Below, piece by piece: positions 24,220 to 34,306 of a stretch of DNA of 64,000 nt; the stretch's first letter is position 1, and the number at the start of each line of letters is the position of its first letter. Position numbers and translations under genes: made by a program. The notes under the pieces were generated by a model that was given only the letters and a program-made list of their open reading frames with translations, was not told the DNA's origin and made no database searches. The stretch is from contig NZ_MUNP01000070.1 of NCBI RefSeq assembly GCF_002001105.1, forward strand, positions 141,093-205,092. Direction: 5' to 3'. The DNA is from Rhodanobacter sp. C06 (lineage in GTDB: Bacteria; Pseudomonadota; Gammaproteobacteria; Xanthomonadales; Rhodanobacteraceae).

Positions 24220-25284
24220 ATGATCAGCTGCGACACCGTCATCATCGGGGCTGGCCCAGTTGGCCTGTTCCAGGTTTTCGAGTTGGGACTGCTGGGGCTG
24301 GATGCACACGTGGTCGATGCCGTTCCACACGCCGGCGGGCAATGCGTGGAGCTGTACCCGGACAAGCCCATCTACGACATCCCGGCGGTGCCAGTGTGCA
24401 GCGGGCGCGAGTTGATCGATCGCCTGCAGCGGCAGATCCACCCTTTCGCGCCGCAGTTCCACCTGGGTCACACCGTGAGCGCGCTGGAGCGCATGGCGAA
24501 CGGCCGGTTCGGACTGCGCACCAGCGACGGACTGGCGTTCGACGCCGGCGCGGTGATCGTCGCCGGCGGCCTGGGCGCGTTCGCGCCGCGCACGCTCGAC
24601 CTGCCGGAAGCCGCACCGCTGGTGGGCCGCACGCTGCACTACAAGGTGACGCAGCCGGCGGTGTTCGACGGCCGGGACATCGTGATCGCCGGCGGCGGCG
24701 ATGCGGCGCTGGACTGGGCACTGACCCTGGTCGACCACGCGCGCAGCCTGGTGCTGGTGCACCGCTCGTCCAGCTTCCGCGCGGCGCCGGCCAGCGTGGC
24801 GCGCATGCAGGCGCTGTGCGACGACGGCCGCATGCAGCTGTGCGAAGGCGACATCGTGGGCCTGGAGACGGCCGACGGGGCGCTTGCGCAGGTGCGCGTG
24901 CGCACGCGCAGCGGCATGGTCCAGCGCATCGAGTCCTCGCACCTGCTGGTGTTCTGGGGCCTGCATCCCGCGCTGGGGCCGATCGCCGACTGGGGGCTGG
25001 CTCTGGAACGCCAGCAGCTGGCGGTGGACCCGTCGACGTTCCAGACCTCCGTGCCCGGCGTCTTCGCCGTGGGCGACATCAACACGTACCCGGGCAAGAA
25101 GAAGCTGATCCTCTCTGGTTTCCACGAGACAGCGCTGTGCGCGTTCGCCGTGCACGCGCATCTGCATCCTGGCGACAAGGCGAACCTGCAGTACACGACC
25201 ACCAGCCCGGCGTTGCAACGGCGCCTGGGCGTGCGCGACGCCGTCGGGCATCCGCCGCCACGGGAGGCCGTTGCCTTGGCCTGA
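24220..25284 (+). CDS. Ferredoxin--NAD(P)+ reductase, thioredoxin-reductase-like
   Basis: A 354-residue flavoprotein. The FAD motif VIIGAGPVGLFQVFELGLLG is at the N-terminus, the second nucleotide motif IVIAGGGDAALDWAL is central, and VFAVGDINTYPGKKKLILSG closes the FAD site. The redox-active CxxC of thioredoxin reductase is missing, as expected for ferredoxin/flavodoxin reductases of this fold. It is the first gene of the nos operon, 46 bases before apbE, and could feed electrons to NosR or to ApbE-linked flavin chemistry; that role is inferred. The start at 24220 places the FAD motif near the N-terminus; 24187 is an alternative. Confidence 0.88.
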   Translation: MISCDTVIIGAGPVGLFQVFELGLLGLDAHVVDAVPHAGGQCVELYPDKPIYDIPAVPVCSGRELIDRLQRQIHPFAPQFHLGHTVSALERMANGRFGLRTSDGLAFDAGAVIVAGGLGAFAPRTLDLPEAAPLVGRTLHYKVTQPAVFDGRDIVIAGGGDAALDWALTLVDHARSLVLVHRSSSFRAAPASVARMQALCDDGRMQLCEGDIVGLETADGALAQVRVRTRSGMVQRIESSHLLVFWGLHPALGPIADWGLALERQQLAVDPSTFQTSVPGVFAVGDINTYPGKKKLILSGFHETALCAFAVHAHLHPGDKANLQYTTTSPALQRRLGVRDAVGHPPPREAVALA

Positions 25285-25330
25285 AAACGCGCACCGCCTT
25301 CGTCACGCCTACCGCCACGGGAGTCATTCC

Positions 25331-26398
25331 ATGCAACGCTCCTTCGATCCCGGCGACCTGCGCTCACCCGAGCGCCGGCGCTGGCTGCAACGGACCGGCC
25401 GGCTCGCCTTGGCCGGCGGGCTACTGGCCGGCGGCGGCTGGACGCTGGCCCGGCTCAAGGCGAACCTCTGGCAGGTGCGGCGCGAGCGCACGCTGATGGG
25501 CACCTCGGTCTCCGTCGCCTGCCTTGCCGACGACCGGGAAGCCGCCGGCCTCGCCATCGAGGCGGCGTTTGCGCGCATGGCCATGGCCGCCGCCGAGCTG
25601 ACCCGCTTCGATCCGGCCAGCCCGCTCGCGCGCCTCAACCGCGACGGCCAGCTGCACGTAGTGCCCCATCACCTGCACGCGGTGCTGCGCGAGGCCATGG
25701 CGCTGTCGCAGCGGACGCAGGGCGCGTTCGACGCAAGTGTGCTGCCGGTGCTGCGCTACTTCGAGACGCTGCGCGGCATCAGCCGTCTGGACGGCCGAGT
25801 AGACGCGCGTATCGGGCAACGCGAGCGACTGGTCGATTACCGCGCGATCCAGATGGACGCGCTCGGCGTCCGCCTCGGCAAGCCCGGCATGGCGGTCACC
25901 CTGGACGGCATCGCCAAGGGCTACGTGGTGGATCAGGGCGTGGCCGCGCTCAAGGCGCACGGCATCGAGTACGGCCTCGTGGATGCCGGCGGCGACGTGC
26001 ACGCCTTCAGCGGCAGCGACCCGAACCGGCACTGGAACGTCGGCATCGTCGATCCGCGGGACACCGGCCGCGTGGCCGCGGTGGTGCAGGTGCGCAACGC
26101 CGCGCTCTCCACCTCGGGCAACTACCGCATCTTCTTCTCCGCCGATCGCCGCCTGTTCCACATCGTCGATCCGCGCTCCGGCTTCTCGCCGCAGGCCTAC
26201 GCCAGCGTCACGATGATGGCAGTGCGCTCCGTGCTCGCCGACGGCATGAGCACGGCGGCCTTCTCGCTGGCGCTGCCGCAGGTGGCCGAACAGGCGGCCG
26301 CGCAGGATCTGCAGTGGCTGGCGATCTCGCGCGACGGCGCGCGGCGCTGGCGCTCGCGGGCGTTGCCGCTGATCGCCGGGGAGGCGCAGGTCGCATGA
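25331..26398 (+). CDS. apbE: FAD:protein FMN transferase (ApbE/NosX type)
   Basis: A 355-residue ApbE-family protein. It has a Tat-like N-terminus (RRRWLQRTGRLALAGGLLAG) and then the ApbE blocks MGTSVSVACLA, FDPASPLARLN, LDGIAKGYVVDQGVAALKAH, DAGGDVHAFSG and the C-terminal ADGMSTAAFSL. It attaches FMN covalently to a Thr of target proteins, here most likely the FMN-binding domain of NosR encoded next. The stop codon overlaps the nosR start (ATGA), so the two are translationally coupled. The ribosome site is GGGAG. Confidence 0.92.
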   Translation: MQRSFDPGDLRSPERRRWLQRTGRLALAGGLLAGGGWTLARLKANLWQVRRERTLMGTSVSVACLADDREAAGLAIEAAFARMAMAAAELTRFDPASPLARLNRDGQLHVVPHHLHAVLREAMALSQRTQGAFDASVLPVLRYFETLRGISRLDGRVDARIGQRERLVDYRAIQMDALGVRLGKPGMAVTLDGIAKGYVVDQGVAALKAHGIEYGLVDAGGDVHAFSGSDPNRHWNVGIVDPRDTGRVAAVVQVRNAALSTSGNYRIFFSADRRLFHIVDPRSGFSPQAYASVTMMAVRSVLADGMSTAAFSLALPQVAEQAAAQDLQWLAISRDGARRWRSRALPLIAGEAQVA

Positions 26399-28608
26399 AC
26401 GCGCCGCGCTGGCTGCGCTCCTGGCTGCGCCTGGGCGCCCTCGCCGGCCTGCTGGCCGTGGCGTCGCTGCCCGCGTTCGCCGGCATCGACGGCCAGTATC
26501 CCGAACTGCGCAAGGCCTTCCCCGAAGCGACCCGTTTCGGCGACGTCGAGGGCAATCCGCCCGCCGCGGCGGTGTACCAGGGCGACAAGGTCGTCGGCTA
26601 CGCCTTCGAGACGGTGATGGTGGCGCCGGTGCCGGCGTATTCCGGCAAGCCGATCAACATCCTCGTCGCCATCGGCGCCGACGGCGCGATCCGCTCCGCG
26701 CGCGTGCTGCACCAGGAGGAACCGATCCTCCTGGTCGGCATTCCGGTGCAGAAGCTCTACGACTTCGTGGATCGCTACATCGGCCACCACGTGGACGACC
26801 AGATCGTGGTCGGCAACGGCGGCGGTGGCGGCACCCACATCGACGCCATCTCCAGCGCCACGGTGACCTCGATGGTCGCCAACGAGACGATCTTGAACGC
26901 CGCGCTGAAGGTGGCCGCCTCGCGCCACATCATCGCCGGCGCCGGCGGCGACGAGGCCGGCAGCGAGGTCACCGTGCGCCGCGACCGTTACCAGCGCGCG
27001 GACTGGCCCGCGCTCGTGGCGAACGGCGCCATCGGCCACCTCCACCTCACCCGCCAGCAGGTGGCCGACGCCTTCCAGGGGCAGCCGGAAAGCGGCCTGG
27101 TGGACGACCCCACCGCGCCGCCGCCCGCCGGGCATGGCGCGGACAATTTCATCGACCTGTGGTTCGCCGACGTCACGCCGCCCACGGTGGGCCGCAACCT
27201 GCTCGGCGAGGCCGCCTACGCGGACCTGATGAAGCGCCTCGGCCAGGGCGACACCGCAGTGGCGGTGATGGCCAACGGCATCTATTCCTTCAAGGGCCTG
27301 GGTTACGTGCGCGGCGGCATCTTCGACCGCGTGCACCTGATCCAGGACGGGCGGCTGGTGCTGTTCCACGACACCGACCTGGTGCAGATGGGCGGCAGCC
27401 CGCTCGCCGGCAAGCCGGACTTCGCCGAGCAGGCGATCTTCATCGTGCGCCACGCCGTGGCAGCCAGCGGCTTCGACGCCGTGCGGCCCTGGACGCTGCA
27501 ACTGATGGTGAACCGCCAGATCGGCCCGCTGCAGAGCATCTACCACACCTTCACCACCGACTACCGCATGCCGCCGGGGTACACCACGGCCCCGGCGTCC
27601 GCCGGCGGCGGCGACCGGTCGGCCACGCCCAAGGCGCTGTGGGAGCAGGTCTGGCTGGGCCGCAAGCTCGACATCGCCCTGCTGCTCGCCGGACTCGGCA
27701 CGCTCACCTTGATCCTCGCCTTCCAGGACTGGCTGGTGCGGTACCCGCACCTGCTCGAGCGCATCCGCGTGGGCTTCCTCGTCTACACCCTGGTGTACAT
27801 CGGCTGGTACAGCCTCGCGCAGCTCTCGGTGGTGAACATCTTCACCTTCATCCACTCGGTGCTGAACAGCTTCCAGTGGTCTACGTTCCTGATGGATCCC
27901 CTGGTGTTCATCCTGTGGGTGTTCGTGGCCGCCACGCTGCTGCTGCTCGGGCGCGGCGTCTACTGCGGCTGGCTGTGCCCGTTCGGTGCGTTGCAGGTGC
28001 TGGTGAACAAGCTCGCCCGCCGGTTCAAGGTGGCGCAGTTCGAGTTCCCGCCGTACGTGCACGAACGCCTGTGGGCGATCAAGTACATCATCCTGCTGGT
28101 GCTGTTCGGCATCTCGCTGCAATCGGTGGCCACCGCCGAGCACTACGCCGAGGTGGAGCCGTTCAAGACCGCCATCACCCTGCACTTCGCACGCTCGTGG
28201 GGCTTCGTGCTCTATGCCGTCGCACTGGTCGCGGTGTCGGCGTTCAACAACAAGTTCTATTGCCGCTACGTGTGCCCGCTGGGTGCGGGGCTGGCGGTGT
28301 CCGGCCGTTTCCACCTGTTCGAATGGCTGCGCCGGCGCAAGGAATGCGGCCGCCCCTGCCAGATCTGCGCCAACGAGTGCGAGGTGCGCGCGATCAATCA
28401 GATCGGCCAGATCAACTTCAACGAATGCCATTACTGCCTGGACTGCCAGGTGACCTACGCCAACGACCACAAGTGCCCGCCACTGGTCGAACGCCGCAAG
28501 AAGCGCGAGCGCGCGGCGCGCCCGTTGCCCACGCCGGTGGTGCTCTCCGGCACGCCCCCTGCGGGGGACCGCCCGGGCACCACTCCAACAATCCCCACCA
28601 ACGGATGA
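26395..28608 (+). CDS. nosR: NosR, membrane iron-sulfur flavoprotein of nitrous oxide reduction
   Basis: A 737-residue protein. A signal peptide (LGALAGLLAVASLPAFA) leads a periplasmic FMN-binding domain with the flavinylation-type motif ISSATVTS (about residues 157-164). About six membrane helices follow, with polyferredoxin-like clusters CGWLCPFGALQ and CRYVCPLGAGL. The cytoplasmic end has two cysteine groups (CGRPCQICANEC and CHYCLDC). NosR is needed for N2O reduction in vivo and probably carries electrons from quinol to NosZ. The gene overlaps apbE by four bases and precedes nosZ by six. Confidence 0.95.
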   Translation: MNAPRWLRSWLRLGALAGLLAVASLPAFAGIDGQYPELRKAFPEATRFGDVEGNPPAAAVYQGDKVVGYAFETVMVAPVPAYSGKPINILVAIGADGAIRSARVLHQEEPILLVGIPVQKLYDFVDRYIGHHVDDQIVVGNGGGGGTHIDAISSATVTSMVANETILNAALKVAASRHIIAGAGGDEAGSEVTVRRDRYQRADWPALVANGAIGHLHLTRQQVADAFQGQPESGLVDDPTAPPPAGHGADNFIDLWFADVTPPTVGRNLLGEAAYADLMKRLGQGDTAVAVMANGIYSFKGLGYVRGGIFDRVHLIQDGRLVLFHDTDLVQMGGSPLAGKPDFAEQAIFIVRHAVAASGFDAVRPWTLQLMVNRQIGPLQSIYHTFTTDYRMPPGYTTAPASAGGGDRSATPKALWEQVWLGRKLDIALLLAGLGTLTLILAFQDWLVRYPHLLERIRVGFLVYTLVYIGWYSLAQLSVVNIFTFIHSVLNSFQWSTFLMDPLVFILWVFVAATLLLLGRGVYCGWLCPFGALQVLVNKLARRFKVAQFEFPPYVHERLWAIKYIILLVLFGISLQSVATAEHYAEVEPFKTAITLHFARSWGFVLYAVALVAVSAFNNKFYCRYVCPLGAGLAVSGRFHLFEWLRRRKECGRPCQICANECEVRAINQIGQINFNECHYCLDCQVTYANDHKCPPLVERRKKRERAARPLPTPVVLSGTPPAGDRPGTTPTIPTNG

Positions 28609-28614
28609 TCAGCC

Positions 28615-30558
28615 ATGCACGACGAAACCGACCACGCATCCCGCCAGCCTGACCCGGCCGAAGCGCCCGGCCAGCCGGCGCGGCGGCAATTCATGAAGAA
28701 CAGCGCGCTCGCCGGCCTGGCCGGCGCGGCCGGGCTCACCCTGTCGGCCTGCGGCAAACAGGGCGCCACCGCCGGCAAGGGGGCGGCCTCCGCCGCGGCA
28801 GGCACGGCTGCCGACGCGAAGGAACTCGCCAGCGACCAGGTACCGCCCGGCCAGCTCGACGAGTACTACGGTTTCTGGAGCGGCGGCCAATCCGGCGAAG
28901 TCCGCCTGTACGGCATACCGTCGATGCGTGAGCTGATACGCATTCCGGTGTTCAACCCTGACTTCACCATCGGCTGGGGCATCACCAACGAGAGCAAACG
29001 CGTGCTCGGGCCGAACTTCCCGCCTGGCGGCGATTGCCACCACCCGCACATGAGCCAGACCGACGGCCACTACGACGGCCGCTACGTGTTCATCAACGAC
29101 AAGGCGCATACGCGCGTGGCGCGCATACGCTGCGACGTGATGCGCACCGACCGCATCATCGACGTGCCCAACGTGCAGGCGATCCATGGCCTGCGCGTGC
29201 AGCGCGCGCCGCGCACCGGCTACGTGTTCGCCAACGGCGAGTTCCTCGCCCCGGCCCCCAACGACGGTCACGCGCTGGAGGATGTCGACAAGTACCAGAC
29301 CATGTTCAGCGCGATCGACGGCGACACCATGGAAGTGGCCTGGCAGGTGCTGGTGGACGGCAACCTCGACAACACCGAGGCCGACTACGCCGGCAAGTAC
29401 GCGATCTCCACCTGCTACAACAGCGAAAAGGGGATGGACCTGTCGGCCACCATGCAGGCCGAGCGCGACTGGGTGGTGGTCTTCAACATTCCGCGCATCG
29501 AGGCCGCGGTGAAGGCGGGCCAGTTCAAGACCATCGGCGATTCCAAGGTGCCCGTGGTCGATGGCCGGCACGGCTCGCCGCTGACGCTCTACATCCCGAT
29601 CCCGAAGAACCCGCACGGCATCAACGCCAGCCCGGACGGCAAGTACGTGGTGGCCAACGGCAAGCTGTCGCCCACGGTGTCGGTGATGGAGTGGAGCCGC
29701 ATCGACGACTGCTTCGCCGGCAAGCTGAAGGACCCGCGCGATGCCGTGGTCGCCGAACCGGAGATCGGCCTGGGCCCGCTGCACACCGCCTACGACGGCC
29801 GCGGCAACGCCTACACCACCCTGTTCATCGACAGCCAGATCGCCAAGTGGAACATCGCCGACGCGATCGCTGCGTACAACGGCAAGAAGGTCAACTACCT
29901 GCGCCAGAAGATCGACGTGGCCTACCAGCCCGGGCACTGCCACACATCGATGGGCGAAACCCGCGACGCCGACGGCAAATGGCTGCTCTCGCTGAACAAG
30001 TTCTCCAAGGATCGCTTTCTGCCCGTCGGCCCGCTGCACCCGGACAACGACCAGCTGATCGACATCTCCGGCGACACCATGAGGCTGGTCGCCGATGGCC
30101 CGGTCTACTCCGAGCCGCACGACGTGGTGCTGTTGCACCGCCGGCTGCTGATCGACAAGGTCAAGCACGTCTGGGACCGCGACGATCCCTACTTCGCCGA
30201 CGCCATAGCCATGGCCAAGCGCCACGGCATCAACGTGCTGGCCGACAGCAAGGTGATCCGCGAAGGGCGCAAGGTGTACGTCTACATGACCTCGGCTGCG
30301 CCGATCTACGGCATCAACAACTTCAAGGTGAAGAAGGGCGACGAGGTCACCGTGACGGTGACCAACATCGATGCCGTGGAGGACGTGACTCATGGCTTCT
30401 GCATCGCCAACTACGGCATCAACATGGAGATCAGCCCGGGTGCCACCTCCTCGGTGACCTTCACCGCCGACAAGGCCGGCGTGTACTGGTACTACTGCAC
30501 GTTCTTCTGCCATGCCATGCACATGGAGATGCAGGGACGCATGCTGGTGGAAGCCTGA
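28615..30558 (+). CDS. nosZ: Nitrous oxide reductase, Tat-exported (clade I type)
   Basis: A 647-residue periplasmic copper enzyme that reduces N2O to N2. The Tat signal is [20 protein letters not shown], which places it in the Tat-exported clade I. The CuZ-site motif DCHHPHMS is near residue 140; further His ligands occur in GHCHTSMGE and the [10 protein letters not shown] region. The C-terminal CuA domain has [12 protein letters not shown] (C-x3-C-x3-H-x2-M). It lies in the order nosR-nosZ-nosD-nosF-nosY-nosL. No truncation is seen. Confidence 0.97.
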   Translation: MHDETDHASRQPDPAEAPGQPARRQFMKNSALAGLAGAAGLTLSACGKQGATAGKGAASAAAGTAADAKELASDQVPPGQLDEYYGFWSGGQSGEVRLYGIPSMRELIRIPVFNPDFTIGWGITNESKRVLGPNFPPGGDCHHPHMSQTDGHYDGRYVFINDKAHTRVARIRCDVMRTDRIIDVPNVQAIHGLRVQRAPRTGYVFANGEFLAPAPNDGHALEDVDKYQTMFSAIDGDTMEVAWQVLVDGNLDNTEADYAGKYAISTCYNSEKGMDLSATMQAERDWVVVFNIPRIEAAVKAGQFKTIGDSKVPVVDGRHGSPLTLYIPIPKNPHGINASPDGKYVVANGKLSPTVSVMEWSRIDDCFAGKLKDPRDAVVAEPEIGLGPLHTAYDGRGNAYTTLFIDSQIAKWNIADAIAAYNGKKVNYLRQKIDVAYQPGHCHTSMGETRDADGKWLLSLNKFSKDRFLPVGPLHPDNDQLIDISGDTMRLVADGPVYSEPHDVVLLHRRLLIDKVKHVWDRDDPYFADAIAMAKRHGINVLADSKVIREGRKVYVYMTSAAPIYGINNFKVKKGDEVTVTVTNIDAVEDVTHGFCIANYGINMEISPGATSSVTFTADKAGVYWYYCTFFCHAMHMEMQGRMLVEA

Positions 30559-30605
30559 GGCCAGGCCGCGCCGTCGCCTCCCGCGACGGCGCGGCACGCG
30601 CAGCC

Positions 30606-31880
30606 ATGTCCGCCGCCCGCCTGTCCATCCTGACCCTGGCCGCCGTACTGGTGGCTCCTTGCACGCGCGCCGCCGACGACCTGACCGCGCGCGTGGCGGC
30701 GGCCGCGCCCGGCGCGGTGATCGAGGTGCCCGCCGGCGTGCATCATGTCCACCTGCGCGTGGACAAGCCCCTGGTCCTGGAAGGGCGACCCGGCGCGATC
30801 CTCGATGGCGACGGCCGCGGCGACGTGCTGCGCATCGGCGCCGACCATGTCACGGTGCGCAATCTCGACGTGCGCGCCAGCGGCACCGACCTCACCGCGA
30901 TGAATGCCGGCATCTACGTCGAGCGCAGCGCGCACGACGTACTCATCGCGGGCAGCACGGTCGAGGACAGCCTCTTCGGCATCTACCTCGACGGAGCCTC
31001 CGACGTGCAGGTGCGGCACAACACCGTGCGCGGCATCCGCCGCCTGCGCGTGGCCGACCGCGGCGACGGCATCCACCTGTGGAACGACACCGGCTGCACC
31101 ATCGAAGACAACGACGTCGGCTGGTCGCGCGACGGCATCTACGTCTATGTCAGCACGCAGAACACGATTGCCCGCAACACGGTGCACGACGTGCGCTACG
31201 GCGTCCACTACATGTACTCGCACCGCAATCGGCTGACCGGCAACGCGAGCCGCAACAACCTCGCCGGCTACGCGCTGATGGCTTCCGACCACTTGCACGT
31301 GATCGGCAACACCAGTGACGGCGACCAGGCCTACGGGTTCCTGTTCAACTACATTTCCTACAGCGAGATCGCCGGCAACTTGGTGCGCGGAGTCGCCGGC
31401 CAGCGCGGCGGCGACGGCCAGTCCATCGACGGCGGCGAGGGCAAGGGCCTGTTCGTCTACCTGTCGCAGTTCAATGCGATCCACGACAATCTGGTCGCCG
31501 ACTCGCAGATCGGCATCCACGTGACCGCGGGCTCGGAGCACAACCGGGTCTGGAACAACCGCTTCATCGACAACCGCGTGCAGGTCAAGTACGCGCAGAA
31601 CCTCGCCCAGGAATGGTCCGAGCGCGGGCGCGGCAACTTCTGGAGCGATTACCTCGGGTGGGACCTGGACGGCGACGGCATCGGCGACGTGCCGTTCCGG
31701 CCCAACGACAGCGTCGACGTGCTGCTGTGGAAATACCCGGCCGCGCGAAGCCTGATGTCCAGTCCGTCGATCCTGCTGCTGCGCTACGTGCAGCGCGCCT
31801 TCCCGGTATTCACCCCGGCCGCGGTGCAGGACAGCCACCCGCTGATGCGCGCCCCGGCCCCCTACGGAGTCGATCCATGA
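30606..31880 (+). CDS. nosD: NosD, periplasmic copper-site assembly protein
   Basis: A 424-residue protein with a cleavable signal (LSILTLAAVLVAPCTRAADD) followed by right-handed beta-helix (PbH1) repeats, seen as recurring N-T-V/I and D-G-I-Y/H-L units from about 90 to 300. It works with the NosFY ABC transporter to mature the CuZ site of NosZ. The start at 30606 follows nosZ by 47 bases. It overlaps nosF by four bases (ATGA). Confidence 0.93.
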   Translation: MSAARLSILTLAAVLVAPCTRAADDLTARVAAAAPGAVIEVPAGVHHVHLRVDKPLVLEGRPGAILDGDGRGDVLRIGADHVTVRNLDVRASGTDLTAMNAGIYVERSAHDVLIAGSTVEDSLFGIYLDGASDVQVRHNTVRGIRRLRVADRGDGIHLWNDTGCTIEDNDVGWSRDGIYVYVSTQNTIARNTVHDVRYGVHYMYSHRNRLTGNASRNNLAGYALMASDHLHVIGNTSDGDQAYGFLFNYISYSEIAGNLVRGVAGQRGGDGQSIDGGEGKGLFVYLSQFNAIHDNLVADSQIGIHVTAGSEHNRVWNNRFIDNRVQVKYAQNLAQEWSERGRGNFWSDYLGWDLDGDGIGDVPFRPNDSVDVLLWKYPAARSLMSSPSILLLRYVQRAFPVFTPAAVQDSHPLMRAPAPYGVDP

Positions 31881-32806
31881 ACCACGCGATTGCATGCGAG
31901 GCGCTGGCCAAGCGCTACGGCACGCTCGCCGCGCTCGACGGCGTCAGCGCCTGCGTGCCGCGCGGCCGGGTGATCGGCCTGCTCGGCCACAACGGCGCCG
32001 GCAAGTCGACCCTGATCAAGCTGATCCTGGGCCTGATCGCCCCCAGCGGCGGCCGCCTAGACGTGCTCGGCCAGTCGCCGTGGCGCGCGCACGCGCTGCG
32101 CCGGCGCATCGGCTACCTGCCCGAGAGCGCCACCTTCTACGCCAGCCTGAGCGGGCGCGAGCTGCTCGACTACCTGGCCCGGCTGAAGCAGGCGCCGCGC
32201 GGCCAGACGCAGGCGCTGCTGGAGCGCGTCGGCCTGGCCCACGCCGCCGACCGGCGCATCGGCACGTACTCCAAGGGCATGCGGCAACGCCTCGGCCTGG
32301 CGCAGGCCCTGCTCGGCTCGCCGGAACTGGTGCTGCTGGACGAACCGACCACCGGCCTCGACCCGCAGGCCACCCGCGAGCTGTACCGCATCGTCGGCGA
32401 GCTGCGCGCGGACGGCCGCTGCGTGCTGATTTCCTCGCACCTGCTCGCCGAGCTGGAGCCGCACATCGACGGCGCGTTGATCCTGCGCCAGGGCCGGCTG
32501 CTCGCCGCCGGCAGCCTCGACGCGCTGGGCGAGCAGGCCGCACTGCCCGCCCGCGTGCTGCTGCACCCGCGCGGTGACGCCGCCGGCGAACTGCTGGCCC
32601 GGCTGGACGCGCGCGGCCTACCCGCGCAGCGGCGGCCCGACGGTCGGCTGGAGCTGCAGGTGCCGCGGGCCGGCAAGCTGCCCGTGCTGCGCGAACTGCT
32701 CGCCGATCCCGCGGTGGCCGACCTCGACGTGCGCGAGCCCACGCTGGCGCAGCTCTACGACTGGCTCGGCGCCGGTCAGCGGTCCGCCGCGGAGGCCTGC
32801 GCATGA
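31877..32806 (+). CDS. nosF: NosF, ABC transporter ATPase
   Basis: A 309-residue ATPase. Walker A is GHNGAGKST (about residues 37-45), the signature is YSKGMRQRLGLAQAL, and Walker B is LVLLDEPTTGLDP. The C-terminal 90 residues are a typical accessory extension. With NosY it forms the transporter thought to supply sulfur or other needs for CuZ assembly. It overlaps both neighbours by four bases (nosD, nosY), showing translational coupling. Confidence 0.95.
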   Translation: MNHAIACEALAKRYGTLAALDGVSACVPRGRVIGLLGHNGAGKSTLIKLILGLIAPSGGRLDVLGQSPWRAHALRRRIGYLPESATFYASLSGRELLDYLARLKQAPRGQTQALLERVGLAHAADRRIGTYSKGMRQRLGLAQALLGSPELVLLDEPTTGLDPQATRELYRIVGELRADGRCVLISSHLLAELEPHIDGALILRQGRLLAAGSLDALGEQAALPARVLLHPRGDAAGELLARLDARGLPAQRRPDGRLELQVPRAGKLPVLRELLADPAVADLDVREPTLAQLYDWLGAGQRSAAEACA

Positions 32807-33636
32807 ACACCATCCTCATCGTCGCCCGGAAGGAGTTCCGCGACGACTTCCGCAACCGCTGGACGGTGGCGCTCACGATACTGTTCGCGCTGCTGGCACT
32901 GGGCATCGCCTGGTTCGGCAGCGCCGCCGCCGGCCGGGTCGGCTTCACCTCGTTCGACGCCACGCTGGCCAGCCTGACCACGCTGGGCGCCTTCGTGATC
33001 CCGCTGATCGGCCTGCTGATCGCCTACGACGCCATCGTCGGCGAGCGCGACGACGGCACCCTGCTGCTGATGCTCAGCTATCCGCTGGCGCGCGGCCAGC
33101 TGGTCGCCGGCAAGTTCCTCGGCCACTGCGGCGCACTGGCCGTAGCCACCCTGCTCGGCTTCGGCCTGGCGGTGGCGATCATGCAACTGATGCAGCCGCC
33201 CGCGCAGACGCTGCAGGCGTGGCTGCACATCGGCCGCTTCATCCTCAGCGCCTCGCTGCTGGGCGCCTGCTTCGTCGGGCTGGCCTGCCTGATCAGCGTG
33301 CTGACCGTCGACAAGTCGCGCGCCGCCGGCCTGGCGCTGATCGGCTGGCTGCTCAGCGTGGTGCTGTTCGACCTGGCGCTGCTGGCGTTGCTGGTGGTCA
33401 GCGGCGGCAACCCGGTCGAACGGGCGATGTATCCGTACCTGTTGCTGCTCAACCCGGTCGATGTGTTCCGGCTGGTCAACCTCACCGCTCTGGGCGACGG
33501 TGCCGGCAACGACCTGCTGACCGGCATGACCGCCCACCACGGCTACTCGCCGCTGCTACTGTGCCTGGTGCTGTTGGCCTGGGCGGTGCTGCCGTTCGCC
33601 GGGGCGATGCTTGCATTCCGGCGCAAGGAAATCTGA
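32803..33636 (+). CDS. nosY: NosY, ABC transporter permease
   Basis: A 277-residue integral membrane protein with about six hydrophobic helices. It begins TILIVARKEFRDDFRNRWT, the usual start of ABC-2 type permeases, and has the conserved DDGTLLLMLSYPLARGQLV segment after the second helix. It is the membrane partner of NosF. The start codon overlaps the end of nosF. Confidence 0.94.
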   Translation: MNTILIVARKEFRDDFRNRWTVALTILFALLALGIAWFGSAAAGRVGFTSFDATLASLTTLGAFVIPLIGLLIAYDAIVGERDDGTLLLMLSYPLARGQLVAGKFLGHCGALAVATLLGFGLAVAIMQLMQPPAQTLQAWLHIGRFILSASLLGACFVGLACLISVLTVDKSRAAGLALIGWLLSVVLFDLALLALLVVSGGNPVERAMYPYLLLLNPVDVFRLVNLTALGDGAGNDLLTGMTAHHGYSPLLLCLVLLAWAVLPFAGAMLAFRRKEI

Positions 33637-33646
33637 GGAGAAACGC

Positions 33647-34306
33647 ATGTGCACCCGTTCCCCACTCCGCTCCGGCTGGCTGGCGACACCGGCCCTCGCG
33701 CTGGCCCTGCTCACTGGTTGCGGTGTCGACCGCACCCCCGCCCGGCAAGCGGTCGACACCCATCCGGACGACACCTGCGCCGTATGCGGCATGTACCTGG
33801 ACAGTTCGCCAGGGCCGCGGGCGGAAGCCTGGGTGGCCGGCCGCACCAAGCCGCTGATGTTCGACTCCACCCGCGACTTCTTCGCCTACGTGCTGCAGCC
33901 TGAAAATCAGGCCTCGCTGCAGGCGCTGTTCGTGCAGGACAGCGCGCATATCGACTGGCAGCAGCCCAGCCACGCCGCGGCCAGCTTCATCGACGCGCGC
34001 CGTGCTTTCTATGCGGTCTGGCAGCCGCTGCCCGGTTCGATGGGCCCAACCCTGGCGCCATTCGCCACACGCGTGGCAGCGGCGGCTTTCGTGCACGAAC
34101 ACGGCGGCGCCGTGCTCGGCTTCGACGAGGTCACTCCCGCGCTGGTGGCCGCGCTGGATTACCGCTGTCCCGCCAAGGCGGCCGCTGGCGCCCATGGCCC
34201 GCTGCAGTGCCTGGCTAGGCCCACGGCATCCACGGGGCTAACGGCCGCGCCGCAATCACTGGATTCGCCTGCACCGCAGGGCCAGTCAGTCCAGCCACTT
34301 CCATGA
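33647..34306 (+). CDS. nosL: NosL, outer copper chaperone lipoprotein
   Basis: A 219-residue lipoprotein: the lipobox LALALLTGC gives a lipidated Cys at about residue 25. The copper-binding motif CAVCGMYL follows, then the NosL beta-fold (VAGRTKPLMFDSTRDFFAYV). NosL delivers Cu(I) to NosZ. The C-terminal 50 residues (from about 170) are low-complexity and not conserved. The start at 33647 has GAGGAGA upstream; an earlier frame would overlap nosY. Confidence 0.93.
   Translation: MCTRSPLRSGWLATPALALALLTGCGVDRTPARQAVDTHPDDTCAVCGMYLDSSPGPRAEAWVAGRTKPLMFDSTRDFFAYVLQPENQASLQALFVQDSAHIDWQQPSHAAASFIDARRAFYAVWQPLPGSMGPTLAPFATRVAAAAFVHEHGGAVLGFDEVTPALVAALDYRCPAKAAAGAHGPLQCLARPTASTGLTAAPQSLDSPAPQGQSVQPLP

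Noticed and set aside
26197..28470. A very long open frame (757 codons) antisense to apbE/nosR
   Set aside because: It lies opposite nosR with clear family motifs; its product is His/Glu/Arg/Val-rich without a fold. It is a GC-codon shadow.
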